Source: Bacteroidales bacterium (lineage in GTDB: Bacteria > Bacteroidota > Bacteroidia > Bacteroidales > UBA932). Taken from it: a stretch of 33,268 nt of DNA. Positions 22,529-31,229 of this stretch are shown one piece after another; positions within the stretch are counted from its first letter, which is position 1, and each line of letters opens with the position of its first letter. The stretch covers positions 1-33,268 of the forward strand of contig SFJA01000013.1 in the NCBI GenBank assembly GCA_004556005.1, written 5' to 3'. A program made the position numbers and the translations under genes. The notes below the pieces were generated by a model. That model searched no databases and was not told the DNA's origin. It worked only from the letters and a program-made list of their open reading frames with translations.

Positions 22529-23361
22529 CTTTTTGTATTGAACTTTGCAGCAAGCTGTTCTCTTCTGAACTGTTCGTAAAGCTTTTCGAACTGCTGCTTG
22601 GTGTCGAGGGTGAACGAGCCTTTCTGCACCCAGTCGTAGTAGCTCGGGTCAGATTCAAATACCTGTCTTGCAGTCTTTCCCTTGTGCTTGCCGAAATTGA
22701 CCGTTGCCTCGCCCTTGTCATTTAATATAAGGTGTCCGGAAAAATCGACGTACTTCTTGCCTACGTAGCTTGAAAGGTGCTTTACGTCATTCTTGAGCTG
22801 CTCAGGATAGCGGTCAAGCTGCGCCTTGAGCACTTCGTAGGTCGCTACGGTATCCGCTTCTGCCGAATGTGCATTTTCCAGTTCCTTGCCGCCGCAATAG
22901 AAACGGTAAGCGGCTTTGAGGTTTCGCGGTTCCATAGTGTGGAAGATGTTCTGCACGTCCACCATCAGGGGTTTGTGCAGGTCAACCTGCAGGTCGAGGC
23001 CGGCGAGTCTTGCGCGGGCAAATTCTTCCGCGAGCATTGGCAGGTCAAACTTGTTGGAGTTGAATCCTGCCAGGTCGCTGTCCTTCAGCCAGGACGCTAT
23101 TTCAGGCGCGAGTTCGTAGAAACTCGGGCATCCTGTGAGCATATCATCAGTAATTCCGTTGACCTTGGAGGCCTCGGGATTGATTTTCCTCTGACATCTG
23201 TTTATATAGTCCCACGGCCTTATCCTCCAGGTCTTGACCCTTTCTTCCCCGTCAGGCATTATCTTGACGAAGCACAACTCGATTATTGAGTCGTTGGGTA
23301 TATCGAGGCCGGTACTTTCGATGTCGAAGAAAAGCAGCGGCCTTTCAAGCTTGAGTTCCAT
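22525..23361 (-). CDS. DEDDh 3'-5' exonuclease (DnaQ/ExoX-like)
   Basis: A 278-residue exonuclease. The DEDDh motifs are present: FFDIESTG (D13, E15), GFNSNKFDLPML in the middle, and HSAEADTVAT with the catalytic His and Asp. The C-terminal part (VNFGKHKGKTARQV...YYDWV) is the small domain seen after exonuclease domains in ExoX-like proteins. It is encoded 12 nt after dnaN in the same direction, so a role in DNA repair or proofreading beside the sliding clamp is likely, though the substrate is inferred. The stop overlaps the FAH-like start. Confidence 0.85.
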   Translation of the reverse strand: MELKLERPLLFFDIESTGLDIPNDSIIELCFVKIMPDGEERVKTWRIRPWDYINRCQRKINPEASKVNGITDDMLTGCPSFYELAPEIASWLKDSDLAGFNSNKFDLPMLAEEFARARLAGLDLQVDLHKPLMVDVQNIFHTMEPRNLKAAYRFYCGGKELENAHSAEADTVATYEVLKAQLDRYPEQLKNDVKHLSSYVGKKYVDFSGHLILNDKGEATVNFGKHKGKTARQVFESDPSYYDWVQKGSFTLDTKQQFEKLYEQFRREQLAAKFNTKR

Positions 23362-23373
23362 ATTTTCGGGTCT

Positions 23374-24495
23374 TTATGCTACCATTATAGGCATTATGAT
23401 TCCGCAAACCTTTTCGGTGGCGCTTTCTTCCTCGGAAGGTACGATGAGAACAGCCCTGCGTGCGTCGGCAAACTTCATTACGAGGTTCTCGCAGCTCATG
23501 TTTGAAAGAATCTCGATAAGGAAGGTGGACTTGAATCCTATGCTTATTTCACCGCCCACGTAGTCGCAGCTGATCTTTTCGTATGCTTCTGTTGCAAAGC
23601 CGAGGTCCTGAGCGGTAATCTCGAGCTGGCCTTCGCGCAGGTCGAACTTGATGTGGTTGGAAGCCTTGTTTGCGCAGACTGACACCCTCCTGAGAGCTCC
23701 GAGCAAAAGTATCCTGTCGATTGTGAGTATGTTTGCATTGTTCTTCGGGATTACCTCGCGATACTTTGGATATTTGCCTATGATGAGGCGGCATATCATC
23801 ATCGTGCGTCCGAAGGTAAATACGACGTTGGTGTTGTCATAGGCAACCTGAACATCGTCTCCGTCCTTGTCAACGATACTGCGGAGCACTAACGCAGGTT
23901 TTTTGTGCAGTATGAAGGAGTCCTTTTCCTCAGGTCTTACCGAGTCGGCGCTGTAGCATATGAGCTTGTGGGCGTCTGATGCCACGAGTGTGCTTCCTTC
24001 CGGGTCAAGGTCAAAGAATATACCGTTCATCGCAGGTCTCATCTCGTCGTCAGCGGTGGCATATACGGTTCCGTTTATGCCATCTACGAGCACCTTGGCT
24101 GGAAATACCACCTTCCTTGCATCTTCTGAAGCTCCCTTGATTGCCGGATAGTCCTCAGCGGGCAGGAAAGGGAGCGATGACTTACCGCTGTTCCAGATAC
24201 ATTCGAAACTTGAGTCGCCCTTGGTCTTGAACTGGATAGGCTGGTCCGGAATGGTCTTGAGCAGGTCGATGACCTGGTGTGCAAGGACGGCAATGCCTCC
24301 TTCCTCGTTTACGCTCTCCGCTGCAACCGAAGTCCTTAGCGTGAGGTCGTTGTCGGATGCGGTAAGCTCCACGCTGTCACCGCGCACAACCATAAGAATG
24401 TGCTCCAGAATAGGGAGCGGAGTCTTGCCGGGTATTGCCTTTGAGACATCAAGCATACCCTTGAGCAGGTTTGAACTGGAAATATTGAAGTCCAT
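23374..24495 (-). CDS. dnaN: DNA polymerase III subunit beta (sliding clamp)
   Basis: A 373-residue sliding clamp that holds DNA polymerase III on DNA and recruits repair factors. It opens MDFNISSSNLLKGMLDVSKAIPGKTPLPILEHIL and has three repeated clamp domains. VLAHQVIDLLKTIPD, RPAMNGIFFDLD and the C-terminal VLIVPSEEESATEKVCGIIMPIMVA match the family. Length is normal. There is no dnaA next to it; in Bacteroidota the two genes are often apart. A TAAATTTG box lies 22 nt upstream. Confidence 0.93.
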   Translation of the reverse strand: MDFNISSSNLLKGMLDVSKAIPGKTPLPILEHILMVVRGDSVELTASDNDLTLRTSVAAESVNEEGGIAVLAHQVIDLLKTIPDQPIQFKTKGDSSFECIWNSGKSSLPFLPAEDYPAIKGASEDARKVVFPAKVLVDGINGTVYATADDEMRPAMNGIFFDLDPEGSTLVASDAHKLICYSADSVRPEEKDSFILHKKPALVLRSIVDKDGDDVQVAYDNTNVVFTFGRTMMICRLIIGKYPKYREVIPKNNANILTIDRILLLGALRRVSVCANKASNHIKFDLREGQLEITAQDLGFATEAYEKISCDYVGGEISIGFKSTFLIEILSNMSCENLVMKFADARRAVLIVPSEEESATEKVCGIIMPIMVA

Positions 24496-24517
24496 AATCG
24501 TGTTGTTTCTATTTAGG

Positions 24518-24525
24518 CAAATTTA
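24518..24525 (-). promoter_or_regulatory. -7 box (TAAATTTG) of dnaN
   Basis: On the minus strand TAAATTTG (24525-24518) fits the consensus and lies 22 nt before the dnaN ATG. A 12-bp palindrome sits just upstream of it. Confidence 0.6.
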
Positions 24526-24530
24526 GCAAT

Positions 24531-24542
24531 AATTCCGGAATT
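24531..24542. promoter_or_regulatory. 12-bp perfect palindrome between dnaN and the DegP gene
   Basis: AATTCCGGAATT is its own reverse complement. It lies 5 bp upstream of the dnaN -7 box, in the 99-bp divergent gap, where a repressor or activator could bind. No second copy was noticed in the window. Confidence 0.3.
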
Positions 24543-24594
24543 GGCATATTATTTGACCTTATGAGAGTCAAAAAAATATTTAATATCAACAATT

Positions 24595-26004
24595 ATGAAC
24601 AAAAACATTCTGGTTGTCATTTCATCTATATTGCTTAGCGGCCTTACAGCATTTGCCGTTGTAAAGGTTTCTGAGCCTGAAATGATCGAAACTCATTATT
24701 CTTCCGACGGACAAGTTGTCAAGGCTGTCAATTTGTCACTGTCCGATTATCCTGATTTTACATTTGCAGCAGAGTCCTGCGTAGAAGCCGTGGTTTATGT
24801 AAAGGTAACTCAGAAAACCCAGCAGCAGGTAGTCGATCCATTCTCATTCTTCTTCGGATTTCCGCAGTCGCAGACACGCGAGAGGGAAGTGCAGGGGTCC
24901 GGTTCCGGAGTAATCATCCGTTCTGATGGTTACATCGTTACCAATAACCACGTGGTTTCCGGGGCATCTTCAATCGAGGTTACACTCAATAACAACAAGA
25001 CTTATGCTGCCAAGGTTATAGGTACAGACCCGGCAACCGACGTCGCCCTCATCAAGATAGAAGCTGAAGGTCTTCCGTCCATTCCTTTCGGCGATTCGGA
25101 CGAGCTGCGTCTCGGCGAGTGGGTGCTCGCCATCGGTTCTCCTCTCGGCGAGGAACTCCGTTCGACCATCACTGCCGGTATCGTGAGTGCAAAGGGCAGA
25201 AGCATGCCTAATTACGATGGCCAGTTCAAGATCGAGTCATTCATCCAGACTGATGCTGCAGTCAATCCGGGTAACTCGGGCGGTGCGCTTGTAAACAAGG
25301 AAGGCGAACTCATTGGTATCAATACAGCCATCGTTTCAAACCAGACCGGCCAGTATATAGGATACGCCTTTGCCGTCCCATCCAATATAGTAAAGAAGAT
25401 TGTGAATGACCTAATCGACTTCGGTTCAGTCAAGAGAGTGAAACTCGGTGTCACTATGAGCGCAGTTGACAACAAGACCGCTCAGGACAACAAGATGCAG
25501 AACGTATCGGGTGTCCTGGTGCACGATATCGTAAAGGGCAGCGCTGCTGACAGGGCTGGCGTCAAGAAGGGCGACATCATCGTTGCAATCGACTCTACCT
25601 ATATCAAGTCACCTTCAGTCCTTCAGGAAAAGATCAACGGATTCCACCCGGGTGACAAGGCTGTGATTACAGTAATCCGCAATTCAAAGCAGCAGAAGCT
25701 TGACGTAGAATTTACCGAAGATGACGAGCTTGGCGGAAACGTAGAGGAAGACGGCAGTGTGGTATTTTACGGAGCAAGCCTCAAGGCCGGTGATAACGGC
25801 GTAGAGGTGGTTTCTGCGGGCAATGGCAAATTCGCTGCTGCAGGCGGTACTGACGGATTTGTGATAATGTATGTAAACGAAAAGAGGGTTACCAAGCCTG
25901 AAGAGGTTATTGCAATCGCGAAGAGTTCGAAGAGGTCAATCTTCATCGAGGGCAAGACGTCTGACGGACGTCCTGGCTACTTCGGATTCGGCAAGGACAA
26001 CTGA
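24595..26004 (+). CDS. DegP/HtrA family periplasmic serine protease
   Basis: A 469-residue exported protease-chaperone of the Do/HtrA family, which degrades or refolds damaged envelope proteins. A signal or anchor helix (residues 5-24) precedes the trypsin-like domain with the triad H119 (TNNHVVSG), D149 (ATDVALIKIE) and S228 (GNSGGAL). The first PDZ domain is near 300-390 (GVLVHDIVKGSAADRAGVKKGD), and a second, weaker one follows near 400-460. FFFGFPQSQTRERE is the LA-loop-like stretch. Length is normal. It ends at a good terminator shared with the convergent phosphatase gene. Confidence 0.92.
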   Translation: MNKNILVVISSILLSGLTAFAVVKVSEPEMIETHYSSDGQVVKAVNLSLSDYPDFTFAAESCVEAVVYVKVTQKTQQQVVDPFSFFFGFPQSQTREREVQGSGSGVIIRSDGYIVTNNHVVSGASSIEVTLNNNKTYAAKVIGTDPATDVALIKIEAEGLPSIPFGDSDELRLGEWVLAIGSPLGEELRSTITAGIVSAKGRSMPNYDGQFKIESFIQTDAAVNPGNSGGALVNKEGELIGINTAIVSNQTGQYIGYAFAVPSNIVKKIVNDLIDFGSVKRVKLGVTMSAVDNKTAQDNKMQNVSGVLVHDIVKGSAADRAGVKKGDIIVAIDSTYIKSPSVLQEKINGFHPGDKAVITVIRNSKQQKLDVEFTEDDELGGNVEEDGSVVFYGASLKAGDNGVEVVSAGNGKFAAAGGTDGFVIMYVNEKRVTKPEEVIAIAKSSKRSIFIEGKTSDGRPGYFGFGKDN

Positions 26005-26024
26005 TATTGCCCTGAACTATGATA

Positions 26025-26063
26025 AGGCGGCGGGAACTATAATCCTGCCGCCTCTTTTATTTT
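26025..26063 (+). terminator. Intrinsic terminator of the DegP gene
   Basis: AGGCGGC (26025-26031) pairs with GCCGCCT (26047-26053) and is followed by TCTTTTATTTT on the plus strand. The loop holds the stop codon of the convergent alkaline phosphatase gene. There is no T-run on the minus strand. Confidence 0.75.
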
Positions 26064-27410
26064 CTTCGGAATATCGGTGTTGTCCAGCAGTCCGCTGAAC
26101 AGTTCAGCTCCCTCTCCGATGGCAAAGACCGGAACATAACCTGAACTGTGACCGGAAACCCAGTGTATGCTGCAGATTTCGGAAAGAATGTCAGCGGCAA
26201 CTTTTATTATGGTAGCATTGTCCGAGTACAGGTCGGTTACGGATCCTGCGTTGTTCCTGGCTATTGTCCTTTCGTAGCAGTCCCTTAGACGTTGTTCCTG
26301 ATGGCCGTTTATGCTGACCTGATCCCAGAATCCGAAATTCTCTTCAAGAAAGCTTTTTACCTGCTCCCAACTGAGATTCTCGTCATCTTTTACCATTTCA
26401 CGCAGGCGATCGGAGAGAACGCTCTTACTATATTTCTGATTGTCAAGTAGTTTCAAAACTTTTCTATCTTTCGGTCCTACTATGAGCCCTCCTGTTTCGT
26501 GGTCGGCGCAGACAACTATCAAGGTTTCTGATGGTTTTTCCATGTAGAAACGGACTGCGAGTTTGACGGCTTCGTCCAGTTCGTTCATCTCGGCAATCGA
26601 AGCAGCAGCATCGTGTGAGTGCAGCGCATAGTCAAGTCTTCCGCCTTCCACCATAAGGAAAAAGCCTTTCCTGTTCTTTTTGAGCACCTCGATTGCCGCT
26701 TCGGTCTGTTGTGCGAGCCTTACTGTGCTCGAAGGGTCAGCGGCGTCCATATCGATGGCAAATCCTATCTTGCGTCCCTCTCCAGGGAGCATCAGTATCT
26801 TGTCGGCACGTCTGCCCTCCGTGCGGAAGCTTTGAGGGTTGCAAACGGTGTATCCGGCCTGGCGGAAAAGAGATTGTGCAGAAACAACCTCGGCTCCGTC
26901 CTTGTTCTTTTTGTCCTTGCTGATACCGCTGCCTCCGTAGAACTGGAATGCGCTTGCAATCATATCAAGAGCAATCTCGTATTCGTTGCTTCTGTTTCTC
27001 TGGTGGCAGGAGAATGATGCCGGGGTGGCGTGGTTTACCGTAACGTTTGTCAGTACCCCGACGCTTCGGCCCGCATCCCTGGACAATTCCGCTATGTTTG
27101 CAAGAACCTTTCCGTCCGGGTCGACTCCGAGCATGCCAACGCCTGTCTTGCTGCCTGTTGCGAGCGCGGTACCCGCTGCTGCAGAGTCGGTTACGTCATC
27201 GTTTGTGGCAAATGTCGTTGCATAGGTCACTGACGGGAAGGAGGTGAAACTGAGTGCGGCTTCGCCCCTTGCGCTGCGGTACATGTCTGTCAGCAGCACC
27301 TGGTTGATTCCCATTCCGTCGCCAATGAAGTAAAACACATATTTTGCTTTGGCTGAAAGCATTGCAGCAGAAAGCGTAAGCCCAAGGACAAGGATTGATA
27401 TTCTTCTCAT
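26037..27410 (-). CDS. Alkaline phosphatase (PhoA-type)
   Basis: A 457-residue exported phosphatase that releases phosphate from monoesters in the periplasm. A signal peptide ends near LSAKA (residues 18-22). FIGDGMG (metal-binding D31) is followed by DDVTDSAAAGTALATGSKTG with the nucleophile Ser 76. NVTVNHATPASF, EGGRLDYALHSHDAAAS and CADHETGGL provide the metal ligands and the last His. Length is normal for the class. No Pho box was recognised. It shares a 51-bp divergent gap with the PfkB kinase. Confidence 0.9.
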   Translation of the reverse strand: MRRISILVLGLTLSAAMLSAKAKYVFYFIGDGMGINQVLLTDMYRSARGEAALSFTSFPSVTYATTFATNDDVTDSAAAGTALATGSKTGVGMLGVDPDGKVLANIAELSRDAGRSVGVLTNVTVNHATPASFSCHQRNRSNEYEIALDMIASAFQFYGGSGISKDKKNKDGAEVVSAQSLFRQAGYTVCNPQSFRTEGRRADKILMLPGEGRKIGFAIDMDAADPSSTVRLAQQTEAAIEVLKKNRKGFFLMVEGGRLDYALHSHDAAASIAEMNELDEAVKLAVRFYMEKPSETLIVVCADHETGGLIVGPKDRKVLKLLDNQKYSKSVLSDRLREMVKDDENLSWEQVKSFLEENFGFWDQVSINGHQEQRLRDCYERTIARNNAGSVTDLYSDNATIIKVAADILSEICSIHWVSGHSSGYVPVFAIGEGAELFSGLLDNTDIPKKIKEAAGL

Positions 27411-27428
27411 AATATTCTCTGTTATTTA

Positions 27429-27436
27429 CAAATTTA
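27429..27436 (-). promoter_or_regulatory. -7 box (TAAATTTG) of the alkaline phosphatase gene
   Basis: On the minus strand TAAATTTG (27436-27429) lies 18 nt before the ATG at 27410. Confidence 0.55.
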
Positions 27437-27448
27437 GGTTAATTTTCG

Positions 27449-27456
27449 TATTTTCG
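27449..27456 (+). promoter_or_regulatory. Weak -7 box (TATTTTCG) of the PfkB kinase gene
   Basis: TATTTTCG differs from TAnnTTTG at one base and ends only 5 nt before the ATG at 27462. If used, the message would be leaderless. Confidence 0.35.
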
Positions 27457-27461
27457 CAGTT

Positions 27462-28397
27462 ATGGAAAGAAGAATTTTTGGAATAGGAGAAAGCGTTCTG
27501 GACATAGTTTTCAGAGACGGAAAGGTTCAGACTGCCGTGCCGGGCGGATCCACGTTCAACTCTATGGTTTCGCTCGGGCGCAGCACTCGCAATGCCGCAT
27601 TGGACTGCAAGCTGCATATGCTGACCGAAACCGGGGACGACGCCGTCGGTGAAATGATCATATCCTTTATGGAGGCAAACGGAATCGACAGTTCCTTCGC
27701 AATCAGGCGCAGCGGCCGCCAGACTCCCATCTCGATTGCCCTGCTTGACGGCAGAGCTGATGCCAGGTACGAATTCTTCCGAGACCCGGTGCCGCAGTCG
27801 ATAGGGGAGGGAGACCTTCCGGAGCTTTCTTTCCGCTCCGGGGACATATTGCTCTTCGGCTCCTTCTTTTCCGTTAATCCGGCCAATCGAGCATATGTTT
27901 CATCCCTGCTTAAAGCGGCTTCCGCGGCCGGCGCTCAGTTGTATTATGACGTGAATTTCAGGCCCAACCATCTCAAGTCGCTTCCAGTGGTAAGGGAAAG
28001 CATTCTTCAAAATATTGCCTTGGCTGACTATGTCAGGATGTCTTCCGATGACATAAAGTGCGTTTTTGGCACGGATGACGTCGATGCCGTATTGGCTGGG
28101 GAACTCGCGGGGATTTGTAACAAGCTGATAATTACGAGGGGTGCAGGACCCGCAACGATTTATGCGGGAGATTACAGGGCATCATTCGAGGCGGATAGGA
28201 TTACTCCTGTTTCGACTATCGGAGCAGGAGACAACTTCAATGCCGGCTTTGTCTATTCGATTCTGACAGAAAGGATTGCAAAGGGAGACAGCATATCTGG
28301 GAGTCAGTGGGGAAAAATGTTTGCCTGCGCCCGGAGTTTCTCTTCCAACGTGTGTATGAGTCTGGACAATTACGTAGATGAAGATTTTCTGCCTTGA
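27462..28397 (+). CDS. PfkB family carbohydrate kinase
   Basis: A 311-residue ribokinase-fold kinase that phosphorylates a sugar or similar alcohol with ATP. It starts MERRIFGIGESVLDIVF; VPGGSTFNSMVSLGR is the substrate-binding PfkB signature 1, and TIGAGDNFNAGFVYSIL is signature 2 with the catalytic base Asp in GAGD. RPNHLKSLP and IITRGAGPATIYAG lie between. Fructose or another hexose is the usual substrate for close relatives, but it is not settled here. Single gene with its own divergent promoter region. Confidence 0.87.
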   Translation: MERRIFGIGESVLDIVFRDGKVQTAVPGGSTFNSMVSLGRSTRNAALDCKLHMLTETGDDAVGEMIISFMEANGIDSSFAIRRSGRQTPISIALLDGRADARYEFFRDPVPQSIGEGDLPELSFRSGDILLFGSFFSVNPANRAYVSSLLKAASAAGAQLYYDVNFRPNHLKSLPVVRESILQNIALADYVRMSSDDIKCVFGTDDVDAVLAGELAGICNKLIITRGAGPATIYAGDYRASFEADRITPVSTIGAGDNFNAGFVYSILTERIAKGDSISGSQWGKMFACARSFSSNVCMSLDNYVDEDFLP

Positions 28398-28408
28398 AAT
28401 GAAACTTT

Positions 28409-28437
28409 TTCCACATAATTTCGTAAATAATGTGGAA
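28409..28437. promoter_or_regulatory. 29-nt palindrome over the presumed rpoD -7 box
   Basis: The left arm (28409-28421, starts TTCCACAT) and right arm (28425-28437, ends ATGTGGAA) pair along 13 bases with one mismatch around a 3-nt centre (CGT). TAATTTCG (28416-28423), one base off TAnnTTTG, lies inside it. The palindrome ends 10 nt before the rpoD ATG. No T-run follows, so an operator or a leader hairpin is more likely than a terminator. Confidence 0.5.
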
Positions 28438-28447
28438 TTAGATAATT

Positions 28448-29311
28448 ATGAGACAGTTAAAGATTACAAAATCTATCACGAATCGCGAGAGCGCTTCGCT
28501 TGACAAGTATCTGCAGGAGATAGGCCGTGAGGAGCTCGTTTCTCCTGAAGAGGAGGTGGAACTCGCCCAGCGCATTCGCCAGGGAGACGAAGCTGCCCTT
28601 GAAAAGCTTACCAGGGCGAACCTCAGGTTTGTGGTTTCAGTTGCAAAACAGTATCAGAATCAGGGACTTAGTCTGCCTGATCTTATCAACGAAGGAAACC
28701 TTGGCCTTATCAAGGCTGCCGAGAAGTTCGATGAGACCAGAGGATTTAAATTCATATCCTACGCCGTCTGGTGGATCAGACAGTCCATACTCCAGGCCCT
28801 TGCAGAGCAGAGCCGTATCGTGCGTCTTCCGCTCAACCAGGTTGGTTCGCTCAACAAGATTAACAAGGCTCTCGGCAAGTTCGAACAGGAAAACGAGCGT
28901 CAGCCTTCCAATGAGGAGCTTGCTGAAATGATTGACATCCCTAAGGAAAAAATTGCCGATACACTCCGCGTCAGCGGCCGTCACGTGAGCGTGGACGCTC
29001 CTTTCGTTGACGGTGAGGACAACTCCCTTCTTGACATTCTTCCGAACGACGATTCTCCTATGGCTGACCGCGGGCTGAACAACGAGTCCCTCAGCACGGA
29101 AATCGAGAGAGTCCTTCAGATTCTTGCTCCGCGCGAGAGGGAAATCATCAAGAGTTTCTTCGGCATCGGATGTCAGGAAATGACTCTCGAAGAGATTGGA
29201 GAAAGACTGGACCTCACGCGTGAGCGTGTGCGCCAGATCAAGGAAAAGGCTATACGCAAACTCAAGAAACCATCCGCAAGCATCTTGCTCAAATCATATC
29301 TCGGACAGTAA
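28448..29311 (+). CDS. rpoD: Primary sigma factor RpoD (Bacteroidota type)
   Basis: A 287-residue sigma-70 factor that directs RNA polymerase to housekeeping promoters. There is no region 1.1. Region 1.2 (ESASLDKYLQEIGREELVSPEEEVELAQRIRQGD) is followed by region 2 (NLRFVVSVAKQYQNQGLSLPDLINEGNLGLIKAAEKFDETRGFKFISYAVWWIRQSI), region 3, and region 4 with the helix-turn-helix (MTLEEIGERLDLTRERVRQIKEKA). The short form is normal for the phylum and fits the TAnnTTTG promoters seen across the window. Stop overlaps the argS start (TAATG). Confidence 0.92.
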   Translation: MRQLKITKSITNRESASLDKYLQEIGREELVSPEEEVELAQRIRQGDEAALEKLTRANLRFVVSVAKQYQNQGLSLPDLINEGNLGLIKAAEKFDETRGFKFISYAVWWIRQSILQALAEQSRIVRLPLNQVGSLNKINKALGKFEQENERQPSNEELAEMIDIPKEKIADTLRVSGRHVSVDAPFVDGEDNSLLDILPNDDSPMADRGLNNESLSTEIERVLQILAPREREIIKSFFGIGCQEMTLEEIGERLDLTRERVRQIKEKAIRKLKKPSASILLKSYLGQ

Positions 29312-31044
29312 TGACAGCAGAACAGTTTATCGCAGAAAAGGCGGTTCTTGCCGTCAAATCGTTATATGGTGCGGATCTTCCGCTTTCGATGATGCAGGTC
29401 GGCGTGACCAGAAAGGACTTTGAGGGTGACTATACTCTGGTGGTATTCCCCCTGCTCAAGACTTCCCACAAATCACCGGTCGATACAGGCAATGCCATTG
29501 GTGGCTGGCTGGTGGAGAATTGTCCCGAAATCAGCGCCTTCAATGCTGTACAGGGCTTCCTGAACCTCTCGCTGTCCAACGTTTACTGGCGCGAGACCCT
29601 CGATGCGGTGCACTCTGACGGCACTTTCGGCCAGCTCCCGTCCACGGGACGCAGGATCATGGTCGAATTTAGCTCTCCAAATACCAACAAGCCGCTTCAC
29701 CTCGGACACGTGCGCAACAACCTGCTCGGCGCCAGCATTTCCAACCTGCTCAAGGCTGCGGGAAACGAAGTCATCAAGACTACGCTTGTCAATGACAGGG
29801 GAGTGCATATCTGCAAGAGTATGTATGCATGGCAGGAGCGCTTTGACGGGGCGACTCCGGAGAGTACCGGCAAGAAGGGCGACCATCTTGTAGGTGACTG
29901 CTACGTCGAGTATGCCAAGATGGAAAAGGAGGACCCGAGCGTTATCGACAAGGTTCACGAGATGCTTGTGAAGTGGGAGGAAGGAGATCCTGAGGTGCGC
30001 AAGTTGTGGGAGATGATGAACGGATGGGTGTTTGACGGATTCGAGCAGACCTACAAGTCCCTTGGAATAAGTTTTGACAAGACCTACTATGAGCACGATA
30101 CCTATCTTCTTGGAAAGGAGATAGTTCAGCGTGGTCTCCAGATGGGCGTTTTTGTAAAGGATCCTGACGGTTCAGTATGGTGTGACCTTACGGCCGACGG
30201 GCTTGACCGCAAGCTGGTGCTCCGTTCCGACGGCACTTCGGTTTATATCACCCAGGATATGGGTACCGCTGAGAGGCGTTTCTCCGAGTATAGTCTAGAT
30301 TCTCATATCTATGTGGTAGGTGACGAGCAGATTTACCATTTCCAGGTACTCAAGCTTATTCTCAAGAAACTTGGCTATGAGTGGGCAGACCAGATCTATC
30401 ACCTGTCCTACGGTATGGTGGAACTTCCGGAAGGCAAGATGAAGAGCCGTGAGGGTACCGTAGTTGATGCCGATGATCTAATCCAGAAGATGTACGATGA
30501 GGCCAAGGCTACTTCGGAAGAGTCCAGCAAGCTTGACTCACTCAGTGACGAGGAGAAGGACAAACTCTACGGCATCATTGGGCTTGGGGCACTCAAGTAC
30601 TTCATACTCAAAGTGGATCCTCGCAAGAAGATGCTCTTCAATCCTAAGGAGTCAATCGATTTTAACGGCAACACGGGTCCTTTCATACAGTACACCCACG
30701 CCAGAATCTGCTCTATACTGCGCAAGGCGGCCGAGAGAGGAATCGAGCTTGGCGGCGTGCCTGCAGAAGTTGAACTCAGCCCCAAGGAGATACGACTTGT
30801 CAAGATTCTGAGCGCTTATCCGCAGAAAGTTCAGGAGGCAGCCGACTCGTTCTCGCCTGCCGTCCTCGCCAACTTCTCCTACGAGCTCGCAAAAGAATTT
30901 AACCAGTACTATCACGACACCCCTATCCTCAAGGAAGAGAACAGGGAAGTGCTGGTGATGCGACTCTCTCTTATCGACACCCTCGCCGGCGTACTCCGCA
31001 AGGCAATGGCCATACTCGGCATCGAACTCCCCGACAGGATGTAG
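29311..31044 (+). CDS. argS: Arginine--tRNA ligase
   Basis: A 577-residue class I synthetase that charges tRNA-Arg. The HIGH motif is HLGH (residues 130-133 in NKPLHLGHVRNNLLG). The KMSKS equivalent is KMKSREG (376-382). The N-terminal 115 residues form the tRNA-binding Add-1 domain, and the end (FNQYYHDTPIL, then RLSLIDTLAGVLRKAMAILGIELPDRM) is the DALR anticodon domain. Length is usual. One-base overlap with rpoD implies joint translation. A repeat-rich gap follows its stop. Confidence 0.93.
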   Translation: MTAEQFIAEKAVLAVKSLYGADLPLSMMQVGVTRKDFEGDYTLVVFPLLKTSHKSPVDTGNAIGGWLVENCPEISAFNAVQGFLNLSLSNVYWRETLDAVHSDGTFGQLPSTGRRIMVEFSSPNTNKPLHLGHVRNNLLGASISNLLKAAGNEVIKTTLVNDRGVHICKSMYAWQERFDGATPESTGKKGDHLVGDCYVEYAKMEKEDPSVIDKVHEMLVKWEEGDPEVRKLWEMMNGWVFDGFEQTYKSLGISFDKTYYEHDTYLLGKEIVQRGLQMGVFVKDPDGSVWCDLTADGLDRKLVLRSDGTSVYITQDMGTAERRFSEYSLDSHIYVVGDEQIYHFQVLKLILKKLGYEWADQIYHLSYGMVELPEGKMKSREGTVVDADDLIQKMYDEAKATSEESSKLDSLSDEEKDKLYGIIGLGALKYFILKVDPRKKMLFNPKESIDFNGNTGPFIQYTHARICSILRKAAERGIELGGVPAEVELSPKEIRLVKILSAYPQKVQEAADSFSPAVLANFSYELAKEFNQYYHDTPILKEENREVLVMRLSLIDTLAGVLRKAMAILGIELPDRM

Positions 31045-31050
31045 CTTTCC

Positions 31051-31199
31051 GTGGGGAGGACCGCCGACGGGTACGCATTGAAAAGTGTTTTGACTTGCTT
31101 TGATGTGCCGGTGGATTGTGAGCAGAAGTAGCCGGGAGGCGGCATTGGCTCCCGAAAAGGGAGGGGACCCACTTTGTGGGGAGGACCGCCGACGGGTAC
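31051..31199. repeat. Intergenic repeat element with 24-bp direct repeats and three hairpins
   Basis: A 24-bp sequence (starts GTGGGGAGGACC, ends GACGGGTAC) occurs at 31051-31074 and again at 31176-31199. The right part has three short stems in a row: CTCCC/GGGAG (31149-31163), CCCAC/GTGGG (31168-31180) and CCG/CGG (31186-31195). It fills the gap after argS and is much more G-rich than the flanks. The look is that of a dispersed extragenic palindromic element; copies elsewhere cannot be seen from here. No coding sense on either strand. Confidence 0.65.
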
Positions 31200-31229
31200 T
31201 TCTGCAAATAATAATCTAAAGAATAATTA

